Shown here piece after piece: positions 10,664 to 25,600 of a DNA stretch of 64,000 nt (position 1 is the stretch's first letter; the number at the start of each line of letters is the position of its first letter). This stretch comes from Atopsyche davidsoni (taxonomy: Eukaryota; Arthropoda; Insecta; Trichoptera; Hydrobiosidae). A program made the translations under genes and the position numbers. The DNA lies in contig JAILWY010000010.1 in the NCBI GenBank assembly GCA_022113835.1, positions 15,123,501-15,187,500 on the forward strand. Direction: 5' to 3'. Below the pieces are notes generated by a model that was not told where the DNA came from, made no database searches, and saw nothing but the letters and a program-made list of their open reading frames with translations.

Positions 10664-13600
10664 CTGAAAGATATTTCAAAATAAAATGTTACTATATTTT
10701 GATAGAGAGAGAGAGAGAGAAATTGAGAGCTTAGATGAAGTCAGATCCATCGTAATATTCATAGAGCTATGCTATTTAAGATATCAAGGAATCAGTATTG
10801 ATTTGTTCTGTTGTCTGTCAGTGTAAAGAATCGTTGTTTGCCCAATTCACAATACATGAATTTAATAAAATAAATAATCAGATAATTGATAAATGGTATG
10901 TACCTCTGTTCAACATTTGAGTATGATGGTTGAGGTGCTGCATAGCGCTCGCCCCATGCTCCAGATGATCCCCAAGCCCTTTCATTGTAGTTATCTGTTT
11001 TTTCTCCCCATGCAGCATTAGAATCCATATAGCTGGAAAAAAATTATTGACATCATTTTTAAAATTTTAATTAAATACAATAAATAGTATTTGTTCGCAG
11101 AAAAAGTATTTACCTATCCATGCCATACGATCCCATATTAAAGTTGCCATCACCCTCAAAGATAGTTTTGTTGGGATCGGGCTCCGAGCGACGTTGTTTG
11201 TCAACTGGAACAGTCACATGGACCTCTTCCTCTTCAGCTTCTCCCCGCTCCAAGCTTGAATTCTTTATTCCATAGTAGAAGTACACAAGAAACCCTACAA
11301 ACCACGTAGAATATTATTCATTTTGTAAATGTAAACATCAAATCGATTTACATTCGTCCCTTCAGTTAACCATAAAAATGAATTAATCAACAATTTTTTA
11401 CAATTATACTTAGGAAAAGGATTTCGATTATTTGCATAGATGATGGTGAATAGTTAGTCAATTACCGAAAGTCATCCAAATCGTGAACCTCGCTAGGGTA
11501 AGTATGGACAGCTTAAAGATCAAATAGATGTTAACTGCAATGGCAATTGCTGGCACAAATGGAAGAGCCGGTGTCATATACAGTACGGAGCTCCTGAAAA
11601 AATTACAAAACACTTTATCTTATCAACCTTCAAATTCGTAACGTCTTTCATTATTTGAATTTTATAAAGTTTTATTAGACCATGTCGCCAGGATGACATC
11701 ACTTTAGTGTTTAGTTATTTCAATCTTTTAATCTCAAAAAAGTATGATTCTTTAATTTTAATTTATGTAGGTGATAGATCTTAAAGTTGATAATTACTTG
11801 TGTATGTATAATATATTTATCATAACAGTGCAAAGTGTAGACCATTAATCAAACAAAATCATTGTAGCTTTGCACGCATAATGTTACCTATTCTGAGGTT
11901 TCCTTGATATAGCTAGCAGCACTGCCAACATTGCTAGGATCAGCAGAGTCATGAAGGTAGCCGTGGCCGGAGACTTGGCTGGGGAGCCGCAGACGGCTGT
12001 TACATCGAAGCATATGATAAGACAGTATAATATGCCCACCATTCTCATCACGTACATTCCTGTAGAGTAAAACAGAGAAATGCTCAATTACGATTAACGA
12101 ATCAAAAATTTAAACCAACATCCAAATATATTTTTTGTAGTTTTCAGAAGGGGTGCGATTGCCTGATCCACATTGTCGATTTGAAAAATTCTCAAGGCAC
12201 TAGGTTTTCTGATTGAAAATGCACCACAAAAAACCACCTGCAGGCACAAGCTGATCTGCATGGTTGGTAGCCAGATAACATCCAGTTCGGAGAAAGAAAA
12301 CTGCTAACCACTTTGTTCGGTGGCGGGGCCGCAGTCCACCCAGGGGAAAATGGCAGGGCAGAGGTATGTGAACGCCTGCAGACGGCGCCCCAGGCTGCCC
12401 AGCGCCGGCCCGACGGTAGAGCCTCCGCCCATGGCCGAGCCGGGGGTTCCTCCGTGCAGAGTGCCTGAAACATTTCATATTTATAGCTTAGAATCTAGAT
12501 TTTGAAACGGGTATTTTATATATAAAGGAATTTTGTGATATTCCACTATTATTTCTTGACGCGAGTACTTTCGTCAATATACTAGGCCGGAATCATTTAG
12601 AAGATGCCAACTTGGGTTGTTGGCAAAAACTAGTCGCGTATTTTTTAAAAATTAAAGTACCTTTTTAAAAATGTTCTTTTATAAAATTTCAATATTCTTT
12701 ATATTATTTTTGTTAATTTACAATAGTTGTTAGGGCTATGCTTACAATGCGGTGTATGGCTATCTCCTGATGCTGCGCGCAGGTTGTGGGGCTTACAAGG
12801 TGTGGTTTAAGCGGTAGCGTACATGGATTTCTCTATATACGTAATTGAGTTTGTGTAAGGAAAAGTATGTGTAAAAAAAAAAAACCTTTTTTGTATAAAT
12901 ATATAAAATACTAAAAGTGAACTCGAAGATGGCTCCCTGCCTTCCATTTCCGAGTGACACGAGTAAAAAAAATCGTGCGCTTTTTTTTAGTGGCGCTTTT
13001 TAAATTAAAGCTAACGATTGTCAACCATGGGTGGGAGTGTTTTTCCGTATTGTTACGTATTGAGAGCCACTCGGCTCGAGCGGGGTCCCCGGCAATTTTC
13101 CAGTGCAGCTGCGCTTTCAGCGCTCGCTCAAGTGGATGGATCGCTCGAGGCCGGGAGTGCACCTCAGCTCTAGATTCTACGCCATTATTCAATTATTTTT
13201 ACAATTTATCGCCGTTTATCGGGTATTAGATATTTTCGATCAGTGCAAAGAAATACTATCTTTTTAATGAATAACTTAAAAAAAGTATCGGAGGATTTTA
13301 AAATAGTGTTAGTATTTTTACGCGTCAACTAATTAGGTCTTTAATAGCATTGAAATGATTATTTCTTTTCAAAATATATTCTAAGTTAAATATAATTTTG
13401 CTCGTTGCCCTAGATTAACTAAACACAATGCCGTTTGTCTCACTGTACTACAATTCTTCTGAAATTATTTTGATAAAACAGCTATAAATAAATGCTCACA
13501 AAATAAAATAGTTATTGCTTTGACGTATTAAAAAGTAAATTGCAAGGTTTATTTTCAGTTAAATGTTTTAAATTTAATTTTTTTTAAATATAGCTGTCTT

Positions 13601-16600
13601 GCACAAGCTAGTTTATAGTGTATGTTTTTTCAAAGTATGTGTTCATTGGCTGTTATGTAAGCATTATCGATTTCAATTTCATAAACTTGGATAGCTCCAA
13701 TTAAGAGAGCATTAACTTTACGATGTCATTAGATAGGTGTTGGATTTGAAATTGAGCAAATGTATCCATAAGTCAGCAAACATTTCAGGATTATTGATGT
13801 CCCTGATTTTAAGAGAACACAAACTTAAGAAGTCAATTGATTATTAATTACTTGCAACCATCCAACAATGTTCGACCTCAATAAGTCGGTACGTATTACG
13901 GTGCAAATGAATTTGTTCTGTCTGACTTCCGTACCCGCAGATGGTAAAAAAAATGTTGATTAATTGGTTGTTTAGACGATTTGTTTGATTAAATCCCTAA
14001 TTTATCTATCGGACGATGTAATGGCGTTTAGTTTCTCACATTTGAAGCAAAATTATTATCCCATTGCTAGGCAACGTGTTAGCGATCTATAAATTAGCGA
14101 GTACCTATAAATTGTGAAAATCGATAAAATAAAATTTTAATTTTTATCAGACTAAAAACTACGGTTATATGGTGAGTATCTGTTATTTCCATGATCTCTA
14201 TGTCATTACGGTTGCATATCGTATTAGTTGACAGGTAAAACTGCTCACCGACGACAGGATGGTTTTATTTTTAATACTCCATATTCAAACAATAACTGCG
14301 AATCACCAAATGGATTGGGAATAACGATATATTATTATTTAACCTTTTTAACTAAATTACCCGATAACCTCCGAGTCTAATTCCTATCCATTTTTTATTC
14401 CTACACATGGACTTGCGTTGCCTGGATTATGTAAAAATGCATTTAAAAATACATATCAGCACTGTCTTGAGTAAAACATAAGCATAAATATTCAGATATT
14501 TTCTATATTTTTACGGTATTGGGGTTCTATTTAATGATACGTATCAAGGCTTATTTTATAAAAATTAAAATTAAAATATTTCGACACTGCATCATGGCCG
14601 TGTTTATAAAGTACTATAGCAGAGTGTAGCTTGCCAAAAGACTCACCGTAGAACTTGTTTTCCGTTTGGTCTGAAACCAGGAACTGGTCATCCCTTCCAT
14701 AGTCTCCGTCGGCGTCTTCTCCAGGAAGAGTGTCATCGGAGTCGGGGGAGCTGTTCGGAAGGAAATCAAATGACAATCTGTAAGCGCTCAGCAAGTTTAT
14801 TATTGCATATAACTAATTACCCAAAGCTTAATGACTATAACACGCGGGCACGTTGTCCATTTGTTAGTTACCCTCGATTGTCTTACCAGTCAAGTGCTTT
14901 TATATGGTCTCTCGCCCAAAGTTCGTATTATTTACTACCTGAAAAATATCTGCTATTGATTTTAAGTGATGTATTTATTAAAACATATATAGGTTTTAGA
15001 AATATATCATCATCTTTAACACCGATAAATAAAAAATAATCCGTTTCATCTAATTTTCGTTTATTTTGAAATGAGAAAATGAGTTTATTAAAAGAATAGC
15101 AACTGACGATTTTTGACCCTGAAAATAATAATTCCATAATAGTTAAATTATATTGATAAAAAAAATATATATTTAGCGGAGTTGATGCAGCAAAATTGTT
15201 TTTATGTTAATACATAGTCTAATTTATTATTGAAATCTTCACGAAATAGATATAGTATATATGGTAAGTAATACAATCTATGTGGTAATTTTGATAAGTA
15301 TGCATATAAATGCACAAATTGTTTCGAATCGATTTATTCATTCAACAACGGTGGATGTTGTGACCGTTCTTTATGGAAGTTAGTTGTGAAATGGATGCGA
15401 AAAACATTCAGTTGAATTCTTAAAACCTCGTGAGAATTTTTGTTCTGTTTTTGCAGCGGTGTAGCGCTGCTATACTGAAGTTATTACGCTTATTATTATT
15501 GCTTATATTAAACTATACATATAATAATACGCCTTGGACGATTAAGCAAACAAGACTGAGCTTTGACTACACCGGTTAAATGCAAGTGGGTAAATATTAG
15601 TTTTGCAACGATTATCGCATGGCCGAGAACGCAGGGTGCGCAAATAAATAGTATTTTGCAATTTATATTAGCAATGCGTTCGCAAATACAATTATGCTAG
15701 CGAATCTGAAACAAATATATTATTTGAGATCACAAGACTGCACGTATCACTGTATAAATTACGTAATAGTTTTGGTTATTTTATCGAGCAGCAAGATATG
15801 TAAACAGCGGTTAGGGGAACATCGCAAAACTTCACTTCACATACATAGTAAACAAAACATATAAAATGACTAAATATTTACATGACGGATATTGCGCTGT
15901 TTTTATGCTAGCACGAATATGGTTGATCGGGTTATAGTCTTACCAGCGTAAGTTGGCAGGCTTACCTTCGAGTGACCTTGCGCACCAGCACCCTCTGGGT
16001 GTGCGATGTGATGATGCTGTCTCCCAGGCTCTGACCTTGCGGTGCTCCTGTCGAGCTCCCTTCTCCGTATATCTTGAAAAGAAACCTCAGGATGTAGGAA
16101 ATTACTTGTTCAACCTCTTTGAGAATTTTTCTCGCCGTATTTTCATTAAAAAATCGCTATAAGTTAAACCTTATTTTAAAAATTATTTTTCTATCTCAGT
16201 TTGAATATATCTTACTGTGTGCGTATTTTGTAGAGTAAACGATAAAAACTACAGTAATTTTTTTATTGTGAAAATTTTTAATTTCAGTATTGTTATATTT
16301 GTGAATTATGACCAAATAATTTTGAATACAAATTCACTTATCAAATTAGTCTTATCAAATTAATGTACAGCAAAACTATTGTCTTTTAAAAAAATCACGG
16401 CGGAAAAATTCCCTTTTATCCAAAGTCATCAATAAGAGTTAATCATAATTGGTTTTCGCCCGTTGTGCCGCTGAAGTGTAAGCTAATATAAATAGCTTTG
16501 TCATGTGCAAAGATTTACCTTACAGGGCCACTTCGAATACAGCCATGGAAATATTTTTTCGTAATTAACGTCTAGCGTAAACTCTGGTTTAAAAAGTTGC

Positions 16601-19600
16601 GAATATGACTTTGTCGTGAAATGAGCGCAGACCAAAGCACCAGAGACGGCTGGCCATTATGATAAAAAAACACATTTTTTTTCTTAAACTGCACCCGTTG
16701 CAATGTTTCATGAATATTTTTTCAACGTTCGTTTAATGGTTGTGCAAGAAGTGCGTACATTAAACCCGATATGAACAAAATTGTTGGTGAATTATATTGG
16801 CAACGTGTGCTGTGGTGCAATACTGAAATAAGACTTAGCATTCATTGATTACATAACGCTTTGAAGCTTTAAATCCTGGTAGATGACGATTTATGAGTAA
16901 TATAGAAAATTTTAAAAGATTGGGTTATTCAAACAACGCAACTTGCAACCGCGATTATTGGTAGACGGCACCGCATCAAAATTGTTCGTTTCACTCTGGT
17001 GGTGAATAATAAACTAGTAAGTTAGTCAAGATGCCTGCGGTATGTGATCGTCGAGCATCCTCCCTAAGGATCCTGAATGCAATCTAGAATGCTGCGGTTT
17101 GATAAACCATTTTATCGAGTATACTAATTATTTAAAGGGTTGTGAAGAAATTTGTGTTTAGTTTCACATTTGGAATATTGTAATTATTATTGGATGTTTA
17201 AAACTGCTCAAGAGGTATCACAGTCTATAAATTCTTGCGTTTTCACTAAAATCAAATGCAAAGTATTCCAGATGTTTTGTTTCGAAACAGATTTGTATTG
17301 TAAGCATTTGGTGAATAAAAAAGCTAAGTATGGAGAAAGTAATCGATAAGTGAATAAAATAATTTGATTTTGGTTACTGTGAGGACAGCCTTGCTGCCGC
17401 CACTGGTGCCTACTCCTCCGTCGAGAACGGTCTCCTTGCAGGGCGTGCCGACAATGGGGGTCCGCAGGCTCTGGGGAAGGAGCTCGATCAGGTTTGTGGA
17501 ATGAGGTTGATAGCGCAGAATCAGCACGCAGGTAGACACCAGCGTATAAGCAAGCAGCGTCCCTGTATATTCAAAAGACGAATACATTTAGCGCCCCTCT
17601 AAGAATATTACAAAGCACAGAGTAAGTCATACACAAACAAATCAATATAATTGACTCAATTTAGTTCGAAGCATAAAAAATCATAGTTTTTCAACCTCAA
17701 AGTTGACGAGCGAGATAGTTGATGAAATAAAATATATATAGGATGTCAAAATATTACATCTCAGGGCCCTCGTTGTTGGTGCACTAAATTATTTAAATCT
17801 TGCAGCAGTAAAAACAATTCAGTTTATCCGTGTAGTGTAAGAACGTCTGCTATATGTACTACTCACGTAGTTGTATGTGCGAGGCTTAAGTGGTTGGTGC
17901 ACTGCTCTCTCTGACATAACAATTCTTAGAATGCTTGAGAGAGAAAATATACTCCTTGCTTATATTTTCTAATTTATTCATCAGCATACGAAGTTATGCC
18001 AAGAAACGTAATGCGAAACTATAAGGAATTCGAATACGGTGTAATGAGAAAAGTATATAATAGCGATGAAACATACCGATGCTCATCATCTCTACGAGGA
18101 TCTCCAGGCGGATAACGAGGGCTACCAGGGCGGCAGCTGTTCCGGTGACGAAGGTGGCCAGCACTGGGGTGCCAGTGACAGAGAAAACGTGGGCCAGTTT
18201 CCTGTGAACACAAATAGGTTAGTATTTTTTCGTTATTCACCTGCACTGTCTGATTGACACCGTAAATGGTTTTGACTTTTAAAGTAATAAATCAGGCATC
18301 TTTGATTATTCTCCGTTTTGCAGTTTTCGCCAGGAAGAGAATGCGCCGGTGTCAGCATTGCTCTCTATCTGTGGGTCATGCAGTTAAATCGCCGTACAGG
18401 GTTAACTTGTTTCTAACAAAGTTGCTTGGAATGAAATAAAGGCACCACTAAAAAATATTAAACTTACATTATAGTAAAAACTATTTCAAATTAAAGCAAT
18501 TGAAGTAATTATTTAGAAATAGGGGTTAATTTCATTAGTACCGCCTTTTCAACATACCTGAAGTGGTTTGTTTTGAGCTAATTGAGTATTAAGGTATCCA
18601 ATTTTGTTGTTTACCTGAAGATGAGTCCATCCTGAGCCATGGCGTAAACGATTCTAGGCATGGGGAACATGGAACCGAACATGGACACGGACAGGCCTGC
18701 CACGGCTCCCACGGCCACGAAGTACTTGCACTTGAATGCGCCCACATGCCCGAACATCTCCACCAGAGCCGAGTCCTGGTCCACCTCGTCATAAGGAACT
18801 GGTAAATAAATAATACAAAAAATGTTTATTTCTAATACTCTGTGCATGACCAGAACTACAAAATGTTTAAGGAAAACAGTACATAGATAAACACTAAACG
18901 AATCGTATTTTATCAAGATATTAATTGCAAGAAAATATATAGTGTCAGATACTGTTTGAGAATGACACAACTTGTTCTGCATATAAATTTGTATGTTTTT
19001 ATTAATAAAATACAGATAAATGGCGTAAGGCGTTTTTAGATATTGAAGACCATCTTGATTCTGACCAGTTTTTATGTTTTTGTTAAACTAAATATCTTTA
19101 TATTCGAAATGCATATTTCTAAATTCATTGTGCAAGCAAGGTTATTACAGAAGAGCCAGCAGAAAACCAAAATAAATCTGAAAAAGTCTACTTGTCGCTT
19201 ATTTTCGCATTTGTCGCGGTTCACGAGCTGGAGGCACCATCTGACCTTACTTAGTCGAAGTTTGGCGTAAGCTCGGCGCACGGCAACTGTAATTGGAATG
19301 TCCTTTCAGGTAAACCTAAATCATTATACACGTTTATCCAAAAACACGCTCAATCCATAAAATACCAGAGCTTTACTTACAGAAGTAATACATTATTATA
19401 TTTTTGTGATTTTCTAAGTTCAGTTCAGAATTGAGGCGTTTGAAATACCATGGGTTGACAAGAATGATGACATAGAATGCGCAAAGAAAGAGAACTCCTG
19501 ACGATGATAAAAAAGCGTAACGTCTCCTATTTGGTCACATTTTTCGAAACAGTAAGTATAACATCCTACAGCTGATTGTCTAAGGAAAAATCGAAGGAAG

Positions 19601-22600
19601 AAGAGGCATTGGAAAAGGTAAGTTTACTTGGATGCGGAATATCCGCCAGTGGCTGGAGGTCGGGAGTACGACCGAATTAGTCAGACTGACTTAAAACTTT
19701 ATCAGATATATATTGATAAAATTATGACCGTTTGTTAGTTCAATGGTAAAAAAAGCGTAAGATTTCCTATTATGGCTATATTTTTCGAAACAATAAATAT
19801 ATCATTCTATTGCTGACCGTCCAAGGTAGAGAAAAATTGCGTAGACGCGGAATACGGCCGAATTAGTAAGACTGGCTCATGATAGAAATATGATCGATGA
19901 AATGGTCACCAACCAAGGAGAAGCTAGTACATACATGTAGCGATGTGCGATTCTTCGTTTATAGTAAAAATACAAAATGCTTTAAACGAGATGACTTTAA
20001 TGGTGCATCTGTCATGTGTTCAAGTCTTTGCGGTGGTTTATGTTGACGTTTTCAGCAAAACAAAACTAGGTATTTTCACTTGCTTTTGTGGTCGTAATAT
20101 CGGAGTGCGCCAGTGTGGTTTATCAGAGCGTGCAAATGCAGAGTCGGGGCTGAGTGCGGGGCTCGCGGGCGGCGCGCAGCAACAGGCGAGGCGCTCGACC
20201 CACCCCCGACTACCCCATTGCAAGCACTCGAGCTTTTCATCAGCAGGGGAAAATTGCTCCCAAAGGGATTATTCCAAAGAGCGCTATTTTAATACCTAAT
20301 TAAGAAATCTTTTTTTATTAATTTAAATGGTTCAACACTGATAATTATTTTTCGATATGAAGAGAAGACCTTAGTACAGAAAACATTTATTAGATATTTT
20401 TTAAAGAGTTTTGCTTGTTTCATTTTTAAAACAAAGGCAAACTATCGTTGAGACTTCATGGTTAACAATCTAGCGTTATAGTTGTTGTGCGGCTTCAAAA
20501 TCATCTATTTAATACATTTTTACTAATATGATTAGGCGCATTTTTTCACACATTGAAAATGATTTCAAAGAAACTCCTGAGAGTTTGTCACGATGATATT
20601 TTACTGATAAAATATCATCGTGACTTGTGTAGGATTCGAACCTACATCCCCAAGCTTACATGGCTGGTAACAATCATAATCTACTAAATATTGAGTGGCC
20701 TGGGCACATTGGTTCGTATGTAGATTATGATTGTTAATTGATTGACTCGTTAGCACAAGGGTTAGTGCACCAGCCATGTAAGCTTGGGGATGTAGGTTCG
20801 AATCCTACACAAGTCACGATGATATTTTTCTGAGGGTTTCTTTGAAATCATTTTCAATGTTTGAAAAAATGCGCCAAATCAAAAGGTAATTAAAACGCAC
20901 TTAATGGACGTTCAATCCATAAAACAGACATATATATTTAAATTAATGTTATGGATCAGTCAATCAGATGCGTATTTATTACCCATTACGGGTTTATTAT
21001 ATTTACTAATATGATTAGGCACATTAGTTCCATTAATCCCACACAAATCACGATGATATTTTTCTGAGAGTTTCTTTAAATCATCTTCTATATATGAACT
21101 AATGTGCCTAATCATATTAGTAAATATATATTTAATAAATGGCAAATGTAAATTTGTTTCAATTTTAAAGAGTAGCTTATATATGAATCAGCTTAACAAG
21201 GTACTTGTATTTTTTAAAATAAAATTCTAATACACAATATATACGACTTTATGCATCGTTTTTAAATTAAAATATTTGTAGGAAAAAAATTTCACTACGT
21301 CTGTCGACTATATTTTATAATTTTCCTCGCGCTTCGATTCCTACATGGCTTATTTGGAAATGCGCCGGATTATTTAAAAGGTCCCGTTCATTCAGGTTAA
21401 GCTCAAAGCACGTGAAGAGCGTATTCCGCACACGTAGATTTAGCTGTATAGAAATATTTCAATTCAAACTACAACTAAACTGAAAATCCCCTCTAACTGC
21501 GGCAAAATTGGAAAACCACTCCCGGCGCTTGTTAAATATGTGCTCCATTCCAAGAAGTTAAATAATTGGGCACCCACTTTTGATTAATTTGAACAAATCT
21601 TAAAATTAAAAAGTCTATGTTTGTGAATGTTATATCGTAAAATGAAAAACTAAATCCTTCACTTTTCCTAGCCCGGAATGGTATCGTTAGGTTATTAATA
21701 TTTGAATTTATGATATTATTGGATGTGAATCAATAGAAAAGAGACATTCATTCAAAAGAAAGTAATAAATAGATAAAAATCTACTTAGATTATTGAAGTA
21801 GTTGCGAAACATTTTTTAATTTAAACATATTTCTTTGCTGTTTCATTTATTTAAAAAAAATTAATAAACTACATCAAATAACATCATAATATATGTTTAC
21901 CGTGTATTTTCATTACATTAATACGAAGTTCACAGCTTTCCATAAAAATTAGTGGAGCGTTAAGTGAATTGTTTTATTTCTCAGCAAGGTACAAATTGTT
22001 GTTTGTTGACGGCGCATTTATGATGTCTGCGCATTTAGCATTTTTGCTGACAAATGGAACATTTGATTTTAATCATTTTAATGAAGGGATTAAAAAGGTT
22101 TTCAACTCTTTCATTCTGAAAGCAATCAAAAAACTGTTTTCCAGACAGACGAATAAACAAAAGTAAGTAAAAATGATATTTTTATCTAGATTACTTTTAA
22201 AATAATATTAGTATTTAAGTATATTTTTGCTAAAAGTATTTTTCTCCAAATATTTGTTTACCAAACAATGAGATGATTCTTAGAAACTGATATTTAATGT
22301 TATTGAATACAAATTATTTTTAGACCCATCTAGTTTTATTGGCGTGTTTAGGCAAAAACAAAATAATAGTTTACTAATATAAAAAATATTATTTGTTCAT
22401 TTATGCATAGATAAAAGCAATGTAAAGTACCACAAATGCTTGAGAAATCATTCCAGTAATAAATAAAAAAAACTAGGTTGTGTCCAATGACTAAGTCATT
22501 TACTGATCGTCAAGTTTGAACCTGGGTCGATCCAACACGAAAAAGCTCTTATTTAACATATTAAAGTTATTTAAATACTTTATTCTATTTTAAACACCCA

Positions 22601-25600
22601 CTGGATAGACTACGCTGATTTTTGCTTTTCCAGCGCTTCTCTCCTATTGTTACGGATTGTGACTCCCTTTAATATGCTAGGAGAAGTTACGTAATGAATT
22701 TACTTAATTGAGCCCGGGACACGGAGTGTCCGCACTCGTGGCCCAGGGTGTCTCTTACATTTTAACACAACCCTGTTAAGGTATTTTTAGCCCTACAGTC
22801 TGTGACTTGAAAACTCAAGAACAAGCATACTTTTCAAAAGTTATTTATTAATGTACAAGAGAGAAATATCTCACCTAACGCAGATATTCTGTTTTTTATG
22901 AATATAATAATAATAAACAATCTTTATACACAAATAAATATTACATTTACAGCGAGATTAAAATTGTTGTGATGATTTTCTGTGATATATTCGTAATACA
23001 ATTAAAATGTTTAAATACTTATATTTAGATTTTTACGTGTATTTTTTATCATTTTTACAAAACGCCGGGTACTACTAACAATCTGCTGCAAATAAAGTCC
23101 ATGGAGGTATTTAGAGTACCCGTCAATATTGTAGGAGGCACTAATCTCCAAGCTCATAGCCATTGGCACGCAGCTCCAGCGCTCGGTGCAAGTGCTCGGT
23201 GCTCGAGCTCAGCACAGGGCGCTCTCTTTGCTTCAGAATGTATTTGTGTATAATATAATGTATAATAGAGGCTGTGACGTTAGTTAAGTCAGTAAGTAAT
23301 CAGTTTTTTTAAAGTACAATTTCCACTCAGAAGTGTTTTATGGGTGGTGTTTCCTTTGTATTCAGTTTGAGAATAAAGGATGGCTTTGTTGTATTTCCAA
23401 ACAAAAATAGAAAGATTTTTTTAAAAATACAAATACAATATTTGTAATGAAAAATATTATACAGTGGAAAATAAACAAAGAAAATAATTAGTTACATGAA
23501 TTACTAAAATTACAAAGCGAATTTGTGTTATTATGGTAATTGAATGTCAATATTTTGAATTTTTTTATTTCTGAAAATCAATACCTTTTTTATGTAAGTA
23601 AAGGTTTTTATGTAAATAAAACAAGTAAAAAAACTTGAGTCTGATTGATTCCACAGTCAATTATTGGTACGTACCAATTAGGGTGAGCATCATGGAAGTG
23701 GTGACGTAGGCTACAAGGATGATCATAAGGCTGGTGACGATGGCCAGGGGGATGCTCTTTTTGGGATTGGTGGCTTCCTCTCCCGTGGTTGCAATGATGT
23801 CAAAACCAATGAAAGCGTAGAAGCAGGTGGCAGCTCCAGTGAATACCTGCAACAATTTCGTAATATTATCTTATGTTATTATTACAGATTTCACACTTTA
23901 GTGTGAAATATAATCACTGTGAAATAACACAAAGTATTACAGGAATTTCTGTTTTGTGATCTGAATTCCAGTTACAATAAAATATTTTTAGGATAATTTT
24001 CTAAGCGAAAAAATATACTCGTATACGGATGACTCAAAAAAATAATAACACATAATTTTTCATAACATTGGTAAATATCAAAAGAAATTTCAGACTCTAG
24101 AATCGTTATATTTACATTTTTAGTGTTTTAGCTGGCATTTATATGACGACATGTTCTTTGCTATATTAATCAGAATTCATGCGATAAATTTTAGTGGCCA
24201 TGGGTGGGTTGTACCCCCTAGCTGTCGCCGCCATATGACTAGATGTATTCTACCATACCTCTGTTGCCAGGGGAATGTTTTGGTGCTATAAATCACACGT
24301 TTGTTGAAACTAACCACGCGTAGCAGTTTTATATTCAAACCTTCTGTTACATGGCTCACATCTTCTATGATTGGATACAAAATATTTTTAGTCCAAATAT
24401 ATTTTAATTTTCAAAATAATATGTTGCACAAAGGCATTTTGAGTACCACAAGCAATCATTTATGTTTGCGCGCTCCAGACTCCTGCAGCGATTGCCTGGC
24501 AGGACGTTGCCAGGCCGTGTGGATTGAGAGGTGCTCGACAATACGAGTACGTACGAGATGCTTTTAATGTGCTCGGATTCATTTAGCTCTTTGCAGTTTA
24601 ATTGAATGTAAAATTAAGCCCTCAGAACCCGTTCCATAGCGTCCCGAGCCGTGACGTGCTGTGTGATCTATTCGAGTACGTAAATATTTGATACTAAAAT
24701 TAATGTTACTGAGCTTTGAACTTTAGCAACGTAAATTTATTATACCTTATATTATATTATATACCAACATCCGTAAATGCACACTGATAAATTTATATAA
24801 TTAAACCACATGTAAAGTAATGAACTTGGCTCCGGTAGTGCATTTAATTCGCAAATAGGATTTATATTTATAATTTGATTTAAAGAATAATTATTTTACG
24901 CACGTAAAAAGTATCTCTGAATAAGAAAATAATGATAACTCTAGTAGACGTAAATATTGATGGAAAATATCATTATCTACTTCTTCGAGTATCATTTTTT
25001 AAATAAAGTTTTATCAGCAGAGAATATGGAAATTATTTTAATTAAAATATCCACGATGTCTCAACGTTTTTTGATAAAACGGCATTGAAGTAAACGAAAC
25101 AGTTTTTGATTCTTCGATTCTTTGGTGTGTTAAAAATTTGTATCACAAACTAATATAAACTAAATTATTAAGCATTGTGATATCAAAAATTATAAAGATA
25201 CCCGCAAAATTTCCAACATAGCTACTATAAATCAACCCAGAACTCATGAAGTTCAAATATATTTATGGTAATTTATTTTTCATTGAATATTTTTGACACA
25301 AAGTACTTGGTGGAAATCCATTTTGATATTTTGAAATAAAAATTAGTCATGTGATTTTTCAACGTTTTCAAAAAGAATCACAAAAAAATAAATTACTTTA
25401 AAATATCAAATTATTTTATCCTGTGCTCGTAAGGTCGTTAGCAATGTGATGTGATAAGATGCATTGTCGAAACACAATACCATTAGCGTTTTTCCAATAC
25501 GGTGCATTACAAAACTGCGGCATCTATACCGCACGAGCGCCAGGTGAGAGCCGAGGTTTCGGCAGGCCGGGGAGTGGCTGGACTGGAGGTTTGTTGGCTG

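Larger units (their letters stand above)
18799..23674. other. Intron of the CAT gene (4.9 kb) with several repeats
   Basis: Holds a tandem pair of a dispersed repeat (19508-19880), a GC-rich islet (about 20095-20290), the tRNA-containing palindrome (20530-20880), a second foldback (21001-21125) and a short GC-rich islet (about 23150-23230, CGCTCGGTGCAAGTGCTCGG). The rest is AT-rich with no gene. Confidence 0.6.

Noticed and set aside
12192..12505. Three long overlapping open frames on both strands near 12.3 kb
   Set aside because: They are by-products of GC-rich exon E12; only the frame with [11 protein letters not shown] fits its neighbours.
22510..22540. Reverse-strand GGTTCAAAC resembling a tRNA T loop
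   Set aside because: The T stem does not pair and no tRNA body is present.
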